Below, piece after piece: positions 1-4,899 of a stretch of 5,214 nt of DNA. Each line of letters starts with the position of its first letter. Position 1 is the first letter of the stretch. Made by a program: the position numbers and the translations under genes. The notes beneath the pieces are model-generated. The model made no database searches, was not told the DNA's origin, and saw nothing but the letters and a program-made list of their open reading frames with translations. This DNA comes from a bacterium (GTDB lineage Bacteria; SZUA-79; Acidulodesulfobacterales; Acidulodesulfobacteraceae). The stretch is taken from positions 1 to 5,214 of the forward strand of contig JAJYYR010000062.1 of the NCBI GenBank assembly GCA_021800805.1. The letters are read 5' to 3'.

Positions 1-1
1 C

Positions 2-286
2 TGGAGTAACGATAAAAATGAATGGTTGAAGTCGGAAAGAAATATATCTTTTGAAGAAATAATCGTTGCGATTGCGGAACAAGATAAATTAATCGATATT
101 ATACAGAATAACGAAAAATATATAGACCAAAAAATTTTAGTCGTTGAAATAGATAGCTATATATATTTATGTCCGTTTATTGAAAACGATAATGAAATAT
201 TTCTTAAAACTATTTATCCAAGCAGAAAGCTTACTAAAATATATTTAAACAATGAAGGGGATTTGAAAAATGGAAAAAAAGACTAA
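2..286 (+). CDS. BrnT-like toxin of a type II TA pair, 5' end outside window
   Basis: The reading frame is open from base 2, so the gene begins left of the window. The 94 visible codons include, upstream of a possible TTG at 26, residues reading WSNDKNEWLKSERNISFEEI. This resembles the N-terminal half of small BrnT-like toxins (W-x-x-x-K-N-x-x-L-x-x-x-x-x-I-S-F-E-E). Further on are a beta-strand pattern (KILVVEIDSYIYLCPFIEN) and the conserved end FLKTIYPSRK, typical of the toxins that sit directly before CopG-type antitoxins. By family the product would be a small RNase-fold toxin held in check by the next gene's product. The 3' end overlaps that antitoxin gene by 17 bases, the usual translationally coupled arrangement. 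Only a few residues seem to be missing at the N-terminus. The TTG at 26 is probably not the real start, because conserved residues lie before it. Toxin activity is inferred from family and context. Confidence 0.7.
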   Translation, partial: WSNDKNEWLKSERNISFEEIIVAIAEQDKLIDIIQNNEKYIDQKILVVEIDSYIYLCPFIENDNEIFLKTIYPSRKLTKIYLNNEGDLKNGKKD

Positions 287-548
287 ATTTAACGATACCG
301 ATGCTGAACTAGGTTTATTCTCCGAATTGGAAAAGGGTAATTTTAAATCTGTTCCCGGCTTAAAAAAAGAAAAGGACAGGATTAAAAAAATCTTTAAAAA
401 CAATTTTTATTCCGAAAAGAAAATAATAAATATAAGGCTTTTAAATAGAGACGTAGAAAAGATAAAAGCTCTTGCTCTTAAAGAAGGAATTCCTTATCAG
501 GTATTAATCAGGTCTGTTATTCATAAGTATGTTGAGGGTAATATATAA
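270..548 (+). CDS. CopG/RHH-type antitoxin, partner of the preceding toxin
   Basis: The 92-residue basic protein has two parts. The N-terminal stretch (about residues 1-50) is charged and probably flexible, with the pattern LFSELEKGNFKSV seen in CopG-antitoxin family proteins (PF12441 type). The C-terminal part holds a ribbon-helix-helix: a beta strand INIRLLNRDVEKIKALA (about residues 54-70), then EGIPYQVLIRSVIHKYVEG. The motif GIPYQxLIxSxIHKYVxG is very characteristic of antitoxins that follow BrnT-like toxins. It should bind the toxin and repress the shared promoter as a dimer. The ATG at 270 is preceded by AAGGGGA at 255-261 with good spacing and lies inside the end of the toxin gene, so the two are coupled. 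The gene is intact and about normal length. The antitoxin role is inferred from the family and gene order. Confidence 0.8.
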   Translation: MEKKTKFNDTDAELGLFSELEKGNFKSVPGLKKEKDRIKKIFKNNFYSEKKIINIRLLNRDVEKIKALALKEGIPYQVLIRSVIHKYVEGNI

Positions 549-560
549 ACTAAGGAATAT

Positions 561-593
561 AATGGTAGTATAATGGTGTCGGATTTATTTATT
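561..593 (+). repeat. Dispersed repeat ATAATGGTGTC-GGATTTATTTATT
   Basis: The word AATGGTGTC (572-580) is followed by GGATTTATTTATT. The same block recurs at 4133-4152 with one change (CAGATTTATTTAT). A degenerate copy, AATGGTAGT, lies just before it at 561-569. The block resembles short repeats that I recall beside Y1-type (IS200/REP-associated) transposase genes, but no such gene lies in the window and that link is from memory. Confidence 0.6.
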
Positions 594-690
594 CTTTAGT
601 CTCTCCCCGTGCTAATTTTATAATTATAGCACAAATTGTTCACACCTTAGAGGCATGTCCAGTTTTTTGGGAAGTATTATAGTCAAAAAA
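594..690 (-). mobile_element. Possible IS3-like leader, cut off before its start codon
   Basis: Read on the - strand, this stretch looks like the untranslated front of an insertion sequence. It has CCCAAAAAACTGGACATGCC (about 654-673, IS-end-like), then an extended -10 TGCTATAAT (+ strand 623-631), then a strong ribosome site GGGGAGAG (601-608). After ACTAAAGAAT the expected ATG is missing, and the repeat AAATAAATCCGACACC begins instead. Promoter and ribosome site without a following gene suggest an IS truncated at the repeat. The terminal inverted repeat is not proven because the other IS end is absent. Confidence 0.3.
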
Positions 691-719
691 TTATTTTTTA
701 TTTTTTTATTGCATTATAG

Positions 720-725
720 TATAAT
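720..725 (+). promoter_or_regulatory. -10 box for the DUF4160-DUF2442 pair
   Basis: A perfect TATAAT lies 34 bases before the DUF4160 start. No convincing -35 is seen at 17 bases upstream (TTTATT at 697-702). The word TGCATTATA (710-718) sits just before it and is shared with three other intergenic regions in the window. Confidence 0.45.
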
Positions 726-759
726 TATTAAGAATGACCTAATATAAAAAGTAGTAAAT

Positions 760-999
760 ATGAGCCCGACTATTTTGAGAATAAAAGGTTATCGGTTCTT
801 TTTCTTTTCAAGAGAAGAAAACCGGATGCATATACATGTTATGTGCCAAAACGGCGAGGCTAAATTCTGGCTTAGTACAAAAATAGAATTAGCAAACAAC
901 TATGAGTTATCTAAAACTTAAATTAAGGAAATTAAAAATATAATCGAGGAAAATTATGATAAATTCAAAGACGCATGGAAAAATCATAAGGAAGACTGA
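760..999 (+). pseudogene. DUF4160 family gene with one in-frame stop codon
   Basis: The ATG at 760 opens a frame that matches DUF4160 closely: SPTILRIKGYRFFFFSRE at the N-terminus, then MHIHV with the family's conserved HxHV, then GEAKFWL and ELANNYELSK. After 53 codons there is a TAA (919-921). The same frame then continues with IKEIKNIIEENYDKFKDAW, the normal C-terminal helix of the family, and ends at a TGA (997-999). One base change (for example from CAA, AAA or GAA) explains the break, so the loss looks recent or could be a sequencing error. The remaining 53-residue product keeps the HxHV region but lacks the helix. DUF4160 commonly precedes DUF2442, as here, and the pair is often listed as a putative TA system of unproven mechanism. 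No strong ribosome site precedes the ATG. Confidence 0.8.
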
Positions 1000-1207
1000 G
1001 ATTACTCATATTTCTGCTAACGGAATTTGGATCTTAACCGGAGATAAAGAATTGTTTATGTCTTATAATGATTTTCTATGGTTTAAAGAAGCGCCGGAAG
1101 AGAAGATACTTAATATTGAAGAGCCTACCTCTGGGCATTTTTACTGGCCGGATTTGGATATAGACCTCTCTGTTAATATAATAAAAATCCAGACTTATTT
1201 CCTTTAA
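956..1207 (+). CDS. DUF2442 family protein
   Basis: This is an intact 83-residue protein. Conserved family features are ITHISANGIWIL (residues 17-28), MSYNDFLWFKEAP (35-47), ILNIEEPTSGHFYWPDLDID (51-70) and a closing leucine-rich strand. The block GHxYWPDLDIDLS is the hallmark of DUF2442. The ATG at 956 follows GAGG (946-949) with short spacing. The gene starts inside the 3' end of the DUF4160 frame, overlapping it by 44 bases in another frame, so the two were translationally coupled. With the upstream stop at 919-921, ribosomes would end 35 bases before this start, which may lower its translation. The function is unknown. A DNA-binding or antitoxin-like role beside DUF4160 is only a hypothesis from gene pairing. 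Confidence 0.85.
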   Translation: MINSKTHGKIIRKTEITHISANGIWILTGDKELFMSYNDFLWFKEAPEEKILNIEEPTSGHFYWPDLDIDLSVNIIKIQTYFL

Positions 1208-1291
1208 TAATGCAATAAAGGAATAAAAGTGCATTATAAATTTATAAATAAATTTTTATTATGATATAATCATATTAAATTAATATTTAAT
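1208..1291 (+). promoter_or_regulatory. Promoter region with extended -10, before the DUF433 scrap
   Basis: A perfect extended -10, TGATATAAT, lies at 1262-1270, 22 bases before the ATG at 1292. A weak -35 candidate (TTATAA) is at 1242-1247. TGCATTATA occurs at 1230-1238. The promoter appears intact although the gene behind it is reduced to 15 codons. Confidence 0.5.
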
Positions 1292-1339
1292 ATGGAGTTG
1301 AAATATATTGAAGATAGAATAACAATCGACCCCATTTAA
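1292..1339 (+). pseudogene. N-terminal scrap of a DUF433 antitoxin
   Basis: An ATG behind the extended -10 gives MELKYIEDRITIDPI and then a TAA. The pattern YxDRITIDP is the typical opening of DUF433 proteins, which usually go on with a GKPxIxGTR motif and number about 70-110 residues. That motif is absent here, so only the first strand is left. Immediately behind the stop, in another frame, a different gene fragment starts, so a deletion has joined two unrelated genes. DUF433 proteins often accompany PIN-type toxins (DUF5615). None is visible here. Confidence 0.6.
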
Positions 1340-1434
1340 AAGTAAAAGAGATTTTTATAAACATTGTAGGGGCATATCTGTTCGGCTCTTATTCAAAAAA
1401 TAACGCCGACAAATGGAGCGATAAAGTCGACTAA
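1339..1434 (+). pseudogene. Fragment of an MNT-type nucleotidyltransferase
   Basis: The frame reads KVKEIFINIVGAYLFGSYSK followed by NNADKWSD and KVD, then a stop. AYLFGSYxKxxADxWSDxD is the active-site start of small MntA-like nucleotidyltransferases, where GS and the DxD carboxylates bind the nucleotide and metal. Here the expected SDID is changed to SDKVD, and the protein ends directly after it. Normal members are about 100-150 residues, so this is a dead remnant with no start codon of its own. The usual partner is a HEPN-domain protein (MntA/HepT systems). None is visible. Confidence 0.6.
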
Positions 1435-1447
1435 TTATTTTTTTAAT

Positions 1448-3916
1448 TTATGAAACCCTTATATTTTTTATATACATCGCCCACATATTTCCGATTGCGT
1501 CTTCAAAATTTTTCGCAAACCTTTCTCCGTCAAACAAAGGCGATTTAAGAGCTCTATCCCTTAGATTTTTTCTTATATTTTTAAGAGCATTAATATCGGA
1601 AACTAACTCTTTAGCCTTTTTAACGTAATCTTCTTTATCTTCCGCAATTAATTTAGGCATACCGATATTATGGGCAATACTTTCTCCTACATGTGATACA
1701 TATCTGTTTCCTTTAATGGTCAGAACGGGTACTCCCATATAAATAGCTTCTGCAGTTGTAATTCCGCCGTTATAGGGGAAAGGATCAAGAGCTAAATCTA
1801 TTTTATTATAAGAATCTAATAGTTGGTATCTTGGAGAAGAACCTTCTAAAATCAGTCTGTCTTGAGCTATTCCGCAGCTCTTAAACTTTTGGTAAAAGAT
1901 TTCCGATAAAGTTTTATCGTTAAGCTGTTTTGTTTTTAAGAAAATTTTTGCTGAAGGAATACTTTTTAGAATATCGGACCATAATGATATAACCTCGTCA
2001 TTAACCTTAGCTATGTTATTAAAACAGCCGAATGTAATAAAACCGTTTCTTAAAAAAGGTAAAGGAGCTACATCAGGCGCTTTTTTTGGAGAACTTAAGC
2101 AGTAATGAATGTCGGGAAGCCTAAATACATTTTCAATAAAATGATTTTCTTCCTCTTTTTCATCTTTTGGCATTACGAAAGGATCTCCTATAAAGTAATC
2201 CATCTCTTTAACGCCTGTGCTGGCAGGATATCCGAACCATGAAGCTTCAATAGGAGCGGGTTTGTAAGCAAATATCTTAAGGCGGTTATGCTTTGTATGA
2301 CCGGATAAATCTATTAAAACGTTAATGCCGTCTTTATATATTATGTCTGACGCTTCATTATCGCTTTTACCGTAAATTTCAGTCCATTTAAAAAAATAGG
2401 GTTTTATTCTTTGAGTAAGTTCGTCTTCTTTGTTATGCGTAACATAAGCAAACAGTTCTACTTGCTTAATATACGAAAGCATACTTTCTAAGAAGTATCC
2501 CACCGGATGGTTGTTGAAATCTCCTGACACGAAACCTACTTTTAGTTTATCTCCCGCTTTAGGCATAGTATGGGTATGTGTTTTATATTTATTAGAAGCG
2601 CTGTTGCTTATTATTTCTCCGAATTTATAAGAATATTTTTTATAAAGCGATACTTTAAAGTCAGGTTCGTAGTTCATATTCATTAAGAGATTATTATAGG
2701 CTTCTGCAAAGTCATGCTTTAGTTCTATAGCTTTAAGCAAATAGCTTTGGCCTTCTGAGAATTTATTAAAGTCGTATAATGCAATGCCTAAATTATTATA
2801 GGCTTCGGCATAGTTTGGATTTAATTCTATGGCGCGCCTATAATATTTCTCGGCTTCCGATGATACAAATTCCGCAGAGGCTATCTCAATTTCGGCCGTT
2901 TTATCAATTGCCGTTTCGGCAGTTTTTACCGATACGGGCAGCTGATTTTTAATTCTAAAAAGATTGCCTAAATTATTATATGCTTCGGCATAGTTTGGAT
3001 TTAATTCAATCGCTTTTTTATAAAATGTTTCGGCGTCGTCCAATCTTTGTAAATCGATGCACAAAAGCCCTAAATTATTATAAACTTTATAATTTTTTGG
3101 ATTAATCTTTAAAGACAAATTATAATATATTTCCGCTTCTTTATTTCTTCCGGCGTCTTTTAAAAGATTGCCTAAATTATTATATGCTTCGGCATAGTTT
3201 GGATTTAATTCTATGGCGCGCCTATAATATTTCTCGGCTTCGGCATAATTCTTTTTATCCTGTAAAATTATAGCAAGATTATTATAGCTTTCGGTAAAAT
3301 CCGGTTTTATTTCTATTGCCCGCCTGTAACATTTTTCGGCTTCTTCGTTTTTACCCATGTATTTTAAAACGACGCCCAGATTTGAATATGCTTCGGGATA
3401 ATCAGGTTTAATTTCTAAAACCTTTCTGTAACATTCTTCAGATTCTTCTAATTTTCCAGCATCTCTTAAAAGAACGCCGAGATTGTTAAAAGCTATTGCA
3501 AAATCCGGTTTTATTTCTATTGCCCGCCTGTAACATTTTTCGGCTTCTTCGTTTTTACCCATGTATTTTAAAACGACGCCCAGATTCAAATATGATTCCG
3601 GATAATCATCCGGCTTTAGCGATACAACCCTCCGGTAAATATTTTCCGCATTTTCATATTCGGCAAGCTCCGTATATACTATGCCCAAATTCAGCATAAT
3701 TTCGATATCTCCGGGCATAAGTTCCATAGCTTTTTGCAAGGGTGAAACAGCTTCGGAAAATCTTTTTAGATTTTTTAAAGACAAACCCAGTGCTTTCCAA
3801 GGAATAAAATTGTCGGGATATAATTTAGCGATCGCAAGCGAAAGTCTTTCGGCTTCTTTAAAATTTCCGCCGTTAAATGCATTTATCAGAACGTTAAGTT
3901 CTTTGTGTAACTTCAT
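1448..3916 (-). CDS. TPR-repeat GT41 glycosyltransferase (O-GlcNAc transferase/SPINDLY-like)
   Basis: This is an 822-residue protein. Residues 8-408 form 11 TPR units of 34 residues (35 in the third), most ending in the pattern AIELNPNYAEAYN. The tenth (315-374) carries a 26-residue insertion. Residues 457-815 are the GT41 catalytic region: KVGFVSGDFNNHPVGYF with His470 at the place of the active-site histidine of O-GlcNAc transferases, DLSGHTKHNRL (536-546), APIEASWFGYPASTG (554-568), GCFNNIAK (630-637) with Lys637 at the UDP-contact lysine, and PFPYNGGITTAEA (712-724), the sugar-nucleotide loop. By family it transfers a sugar from a UDP-sugar onto Ser/Thr of target proteins, in the cytoplasm. 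The TPR part selects targets. Sugar and targets are unknown. I chose the ATG at 3916 because AAAGG sits at good spacing before it. A longer reading to 4027 would start at TTG inside repeats. There is no signal peptide, and the gene stands alone. Confidence 0.9.
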   Translation of the reverse strand: MKLHKELNVLINAFNGGNFKEAERLSLAIAKLYPDNFIPWKALGLSLKNLKRFSEAVSPLQKAMELMPGDIEIMLNLGIVYTELAEYENAENIYRRVVSLKPDDYPESYLNLGVVLKYMGKNEEAEKCYRRAIEIKPDFAIAFNNLGVLLRDAGKLEESEECYRKVLEIKPDYPEAYSNLGVVLKYMGKNEEAEKCYRRAIEIKPDFTESYNNLAIILQDKKNYAEAEKYYRRAIELNPNYAEAYNNLGNLLKDAGRNKEAEIYYNLSLKINPKNYKVYNNLGLLCIDLQRLDDAETFYKKAIELNPNYAEAYNNLGNLFRIKNQLPVSVKTAETAIDKTAEIEIASAEFVSSEAEKYYRRAIELNPNYAEAYNNLGIALYDFNKFSEGQSYLLKAIELKHDFAEAYNNLLMNMNYEPDFKVSLYKKYSYKFGEIISNSASNKYKTHTHTMPKAGDKLKVGFVSGDFNNHPVGYFLESMLSYIKQVELFAYVTHNKEDELTQRIKPYFFKWTEIYGKSDNEASDIIYKDGINVLIDLSGHTKHNRLKIFAYKPAPIEASWFGYPASTGVKEMDYFIGDPFVMPKDEKEEENHFIENVFRLPDIHYCLSSPKKAPDVAPLPFLRNGFITFGCFNNIAKVNDEVISLWSDILKSIPSAKIFLKTKQLNDKTLSEIFYQKFKSCGIAQDRLILEGSSPRYQLLDSYNKIDLALDPFPYNGGITTAEAIYMGVPVLTIKGNRYVSHVGESIAHNIGMPKLIAEDKEDYVKKAKELVSDINALKNIRKNLRDRALKSPLFDGERFAKNFEDAIGNMWAMYIKNIRVS
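2785..3241 (-). repeat. Near-identical TPR-coding repeats (three copies)
   Basis: The DNA at 2785-2857 and at 3169-3241 is identical over 73 bases except one position (2801). A third partial copy (2958-3007) matches 3162-3211 over 50 bases. They encode the NLGN... and AIELNPNYAEAYN parts of TPR units 7 to 11. Identity at silent sites points to recent unequal recombination or gene conversion. Confidence 0.85.
2858..2944 (-). other. In-frame insertion inside the tenth TPR
   Basis: Residues 325-353 (starting QLPVSVKTAETAIDKTAE) separate the two helices of the tenth TPR. Compared with its neighbours the unit is 26 residues too long. The segment is rich in Ala, Glu, Thr and Ile, repeats KTAE twice, and contains the perfect hairpin TGCCG-TTT-CGGCA (+ strand 2909-2921) followed by GTTTTT. 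The frame is kept and the second helix is normal. Confidence 0.65.
3296..3586 (-). repeat. 87-bp perfect direct repeat in TPR region
   Basis: Bases 3296-3382 and 3500-3586 are identical over 87 positions. The offset of 204 bases is exactly two TPR units. They encode the shared stretch NLGVVLKYMGKNEEAEKCYR plus RAIEIKPDF in units 4 and 6. This indicates duplication of a two-TPR block with no silent change since. Confidence 0.9.
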
Positions 3917-3949
3917 AAAAACCTTTTGTAATATTTTTTTGTAATATTT

Positions 3950-3979
3950 ATTATAATATGCATTATAATTGAATTTCAA
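3950..3979 (-). promoter_or_regulatory. Promoter of the GT41 gene
   Basis: On the - strand, TTGAAA (3974-3979) and TATAAT (3950-3955) are 18 bases apart, 34 bases before the ATG at 3916. An alternative TATAAT lies at 3962-3967. The ribosome site AAAGG lies just before the ATG. The gene therefore has its own sigma70-type promoter. Confidence 0.6.
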
Positions 3980-3986
3980 CCTAAGA

Positions 3987-4155
3987 TTATTATGGGGGTC
4001 AAATAATGGCGCCAATAATGGTGTCAAAAATAATATATAATAATGGTGTCAGCTGATAAACTGTTTCGTATTTCAATAATGGTGTCGAATAATGTCAAAT
4101 AATGGTGTCGAAATAATGAAATAATTGAGTAGAATGGTGTCAGATTTATTTATCT
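3987..4155 (+). repeat. Cluster of AATGGTGTC words
   Basis: AATGGTGTC occurs exactly at 4017-4025, 4042-4050, 4078-4086, 4101-4109 and 4133-4141. Variants are AATGGCGCC (4005-4013), TATGGGGGTC (3991-4000) and AATGTC (4091-4096). Most copies follow AATA or AAATA. The last copy is followed by AGATTTATTTAT (4142-4153), as is the lone copy at 572 with one change. Spacing is irregular (23-36 bases) and the DNA between copies is not conserved, so this is neither a CRISPR array nor a plain tandem repeat. No gene is seen from 3917 to 4151. Confidence 0.8.
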
Positions 4156-4255
4156 TTCAACCTTTAATTGTCTATATTAATTGTCTATATGCCTGTAGAG
4201 TTCGGATTCTTTCTCTTCAACATCGTCAACGGTCTGAGATTTATTTTGAAAGACC
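4152..4255 (-). mobile_element. Fragment of an IS3-family OrfA (transposase N-part)
   Basis: Read on the - strand, the stretch gives VFQNKSQTVDDVEEKESE and then LYRHI, a stop region, and QLKVER in the same frame. KExELYRxIGQLKVERDxLKK is the leucine-zipper end of IS3-family OrfA. The zipper is interrupted by a 13-base tandem duplication (4164-4189), which brings in a TAA. After QLKVER the sequence breaks off into the repeat AAATAAATCTGACACC. Upstream it breaks at about 4255-4262 against a PIN-toxin fragment. Neither the helix-turn-helix part nor OrfB is present, so the element is dead. Confidence 0.6.
4164..4189. repeat. 13-bp perfect tandem duplication
   Basis: TTAATTGTCTATA is present twice head to tail (4164-4176 and 4177-4189) inside the IS3 OrfA scrap. 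Taking out one copy and restoring one base gives RHIGQLKVER, the normal family sequence, so the duplication is secondary damage. Confidence 0.8.
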
Positions 4256-4261
4256 AAAAGC

Positions 4262-4396
4262 CTAGAATATATAGATATTCATCTTCTTGCTTCCGCTATG
4301 CTTTCCGATGTGCAATTATGGACGCTCGATAAAAGATTGAATAATATTGCCGAAAAAATTTTGCCTCAAATTATTAGTCCATTATATGTTCTATAG
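4262..4396 (+). pseudogene. C-terminal fragment of a VapC-like PIN toxin
   Basis: The frame reads LEYIDIHLLASAMLSDVQLW, then TLDKRLNNIAEK and a tail to the TAG at 4394. Y-[IV]-D-[IV]-HLLASA and LWTLDKRL are the conserved C-terminal blocks of PIN-domain RNases of the VapC family, where the first Asp belongs to the acidic metal site. The N-terminal two thirds, including the VDTS/VDTN motif, are missing. A TGA lies in frame just upstream, and at about 4255-4262 the sequence changes to the IS3 OrfA scrap. The fragment has no start. It is not the missing part of the vapC scrap at 4693, because the order is wrong and AbrB-linked VapCs usually have a different C-terminus. Confidence 0.65.
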
Positions 4397-4410
4397 TTTA
4401 AAAAAATAGT

Positions 4411-4439
4411 TTGAAACTAACCGCGTTGGAATGTATAAT
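4411..4439 (+). promoter_or_regulatory. Promoter of the AbrB-type antitoxin
   Basis: TTGAAA (4411-4416) and TATAAT (4434-4439) are 17 bases apart, a near-consensus sigma70 promoter 24 bases before the ATG at 4464. A ribosome site AGGAG is at 4446-4450. This is the usual place for autoregulation by the antitoxin. Confidence 0.7.
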
Positions 4440-4463
4440 TAAAGTAGGAGATGATAAACAAAA

Positions 4464-4700
4464 ATGGAAAACGTAAAAATATTGCCTAAAGGGCAGATAA
4501 CTATACCTGTAGAAATCAGGAAGAAGCTAAACATAAAAGAAGGGGATATTGTATCTTTAGAAAACACGCCTGACGGGATTATTATGAAAAAAGGAATTAC
4601 GCTTTTTGACGTAGCGGGTAGCTTAAAATTAAAAAAAGATATTTCAAACGAAGAGCTTATAAAAGACGCAAGGAATAGAATAAGAAAAGAACATGTCTGA
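4464..4700 (+). CDS. AbrB/MazE-type antitoxin (VapB-like)
   Basis: This intact 78-residue protein has the swapped-hairpin SpoVT/AbrB fold at its N-terminus: VKILPKGQITIPVEIRKKLN (residues 4-23), then IKEGDIVSLENTPDGIIMKK. KGQITIPxEIRxKLxIKEGD is the classic motif of these DNA-binding antitoxins. The C-terminal part (about 45-78: LFDVAGSLKLKKDISNEELI and onward) is the toxin-binding tail common in AbrB-VapC pairs. It should repress its own promoter and neutralise a PIN-type RNase. A vapC start overlaps its stop by 8 bases (ATGTCTGA), the standard coupling, but that toxin ends after 13 codons. The AGGAG-to-ATG distance is somewhat long (13 bases), and no better in-frame start exists. The gene is now an orphan antitoxin, possibly able to act on related VapC toxins elsewhere. 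That last point is inference. Confidence 0.85.
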   Translation: MENVKILPKGQITIPVEIRKKLNIKEGDIVSLENTPDGIIMKKGITLFDVAGSLKLKKDISNEELIKDARNRIRKEHV

Positions 4701-4734
4701 ATTTATAGCCGTCGATACTAATTTTATTTTATAG
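4693..4734 (+). pseudogene. N-terminal scrap of a vapC PIN toxin
   Basis: The ATG at 4693 overlaps the antitoxin stop and reads MSEFIAVDTNFIL, then TAG. [FIV]-x-VDTNxIL is the opening of PIN-domain toxins, where the Asp is the first catalytic acid. Normal members have about 130-140 residues. Downstream, no frame continues the PIN fold, so the gene was cut by a deletion or insertion at about 4732. Confidence 0.75.
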
Positions 4735-4899
4735 AATTGAAAGTTATTAATTCCATATTGTTCCCAAATCCAGATTAAGAAGGATAATGGATAATGGGGA
4801 CGGAAGAAGCGATATAAAAATCGTTCCATTTCTCGTTATCCAGTCCGTAATGGCGGAGTAGTTCGCCGGATAAAATCACCAATATTACAATTTAAAAAA
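4735..4899. other. Unassigned stretch between vapC scrap and RHH antitoxin promoter
   Basis: No recognisable gene is seen. It contains GGATAATGGATAATGGGGACGG (4782-4803), which resembles the AATGGTGTC repeats in form. On the - strand, about 4806-4890, a frame reads ILVILSGELLRHYGLDNEKW followed by NDFYIASS, which looks protein-like but matches no family I know. It may be another gene scrap. Confidence 0.3.

Larger units (their letters stand above)
549..759. other. Intergenic stretch with repeat and IS-like scrap
   Basis: No gene is visible here. From left to right it holds a degenerate and then an exact AATGGTGTC word, an IS-leader-like piece readable on the - strand, a T-rich run at about 690-708, and the promoter of the DUF4160/DUF2442 pair. 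A hairpin GTGCTA (609-614) / TAGCAC (627-632) has a 12-base loop and no T run directly behind it on the + strand, so I do not call it a terminator. It may instead be an operator over the - strand -10 site. Confidence 0.5.

Noticed and set aside
26..286. Toxin gene starting at the TTG at 26
   Set aside because: Conserved residues of the family are readable upstream in the same frame to base 2, so the true start is outside the window.
609..632. Rho-independent terminator after the CopG antitoxin
   Set aside because: The stem is only 6 bases, the loop is 12 bases, and no T run follows. It overlaps a possible - strand -10 box instead.
2909..2926. Terminator TGCCG-TTT-CGGCA followed by GTTTTT
   Set aside because: It lies inside the coding region of the GT41 gene and points along the opposite strand, where no gene ends. 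Best seen as part of the insertion.
3496..3944. Two + strand open frames of 67 and 87 codons
   Set aside because: They lie opposite the TPR-coding region and are by-products of its repeats, with no family resemblance or ribosome site.
3917..4027. N-terminal extension of the GT41 protein by 37 residues from a TTG at 4027
   Set aside because: It would be translated from the AATGGTGTC repeat DNA and the promoter of the gene, while the ATG at 3916 has a ribosome site at the right distance.
4005..4141. CRISPR array
   Set aside because: The repeat word is only 9-12 bases long, the spacing is irregular (23-36 bases), and there is no cas gene.
4644..4829. 61-codon - strand open frame
   Set aside because: It runs into the intact AbrB antitoxin on the other strand and has an aromatic-rich composition unlike a real protein.
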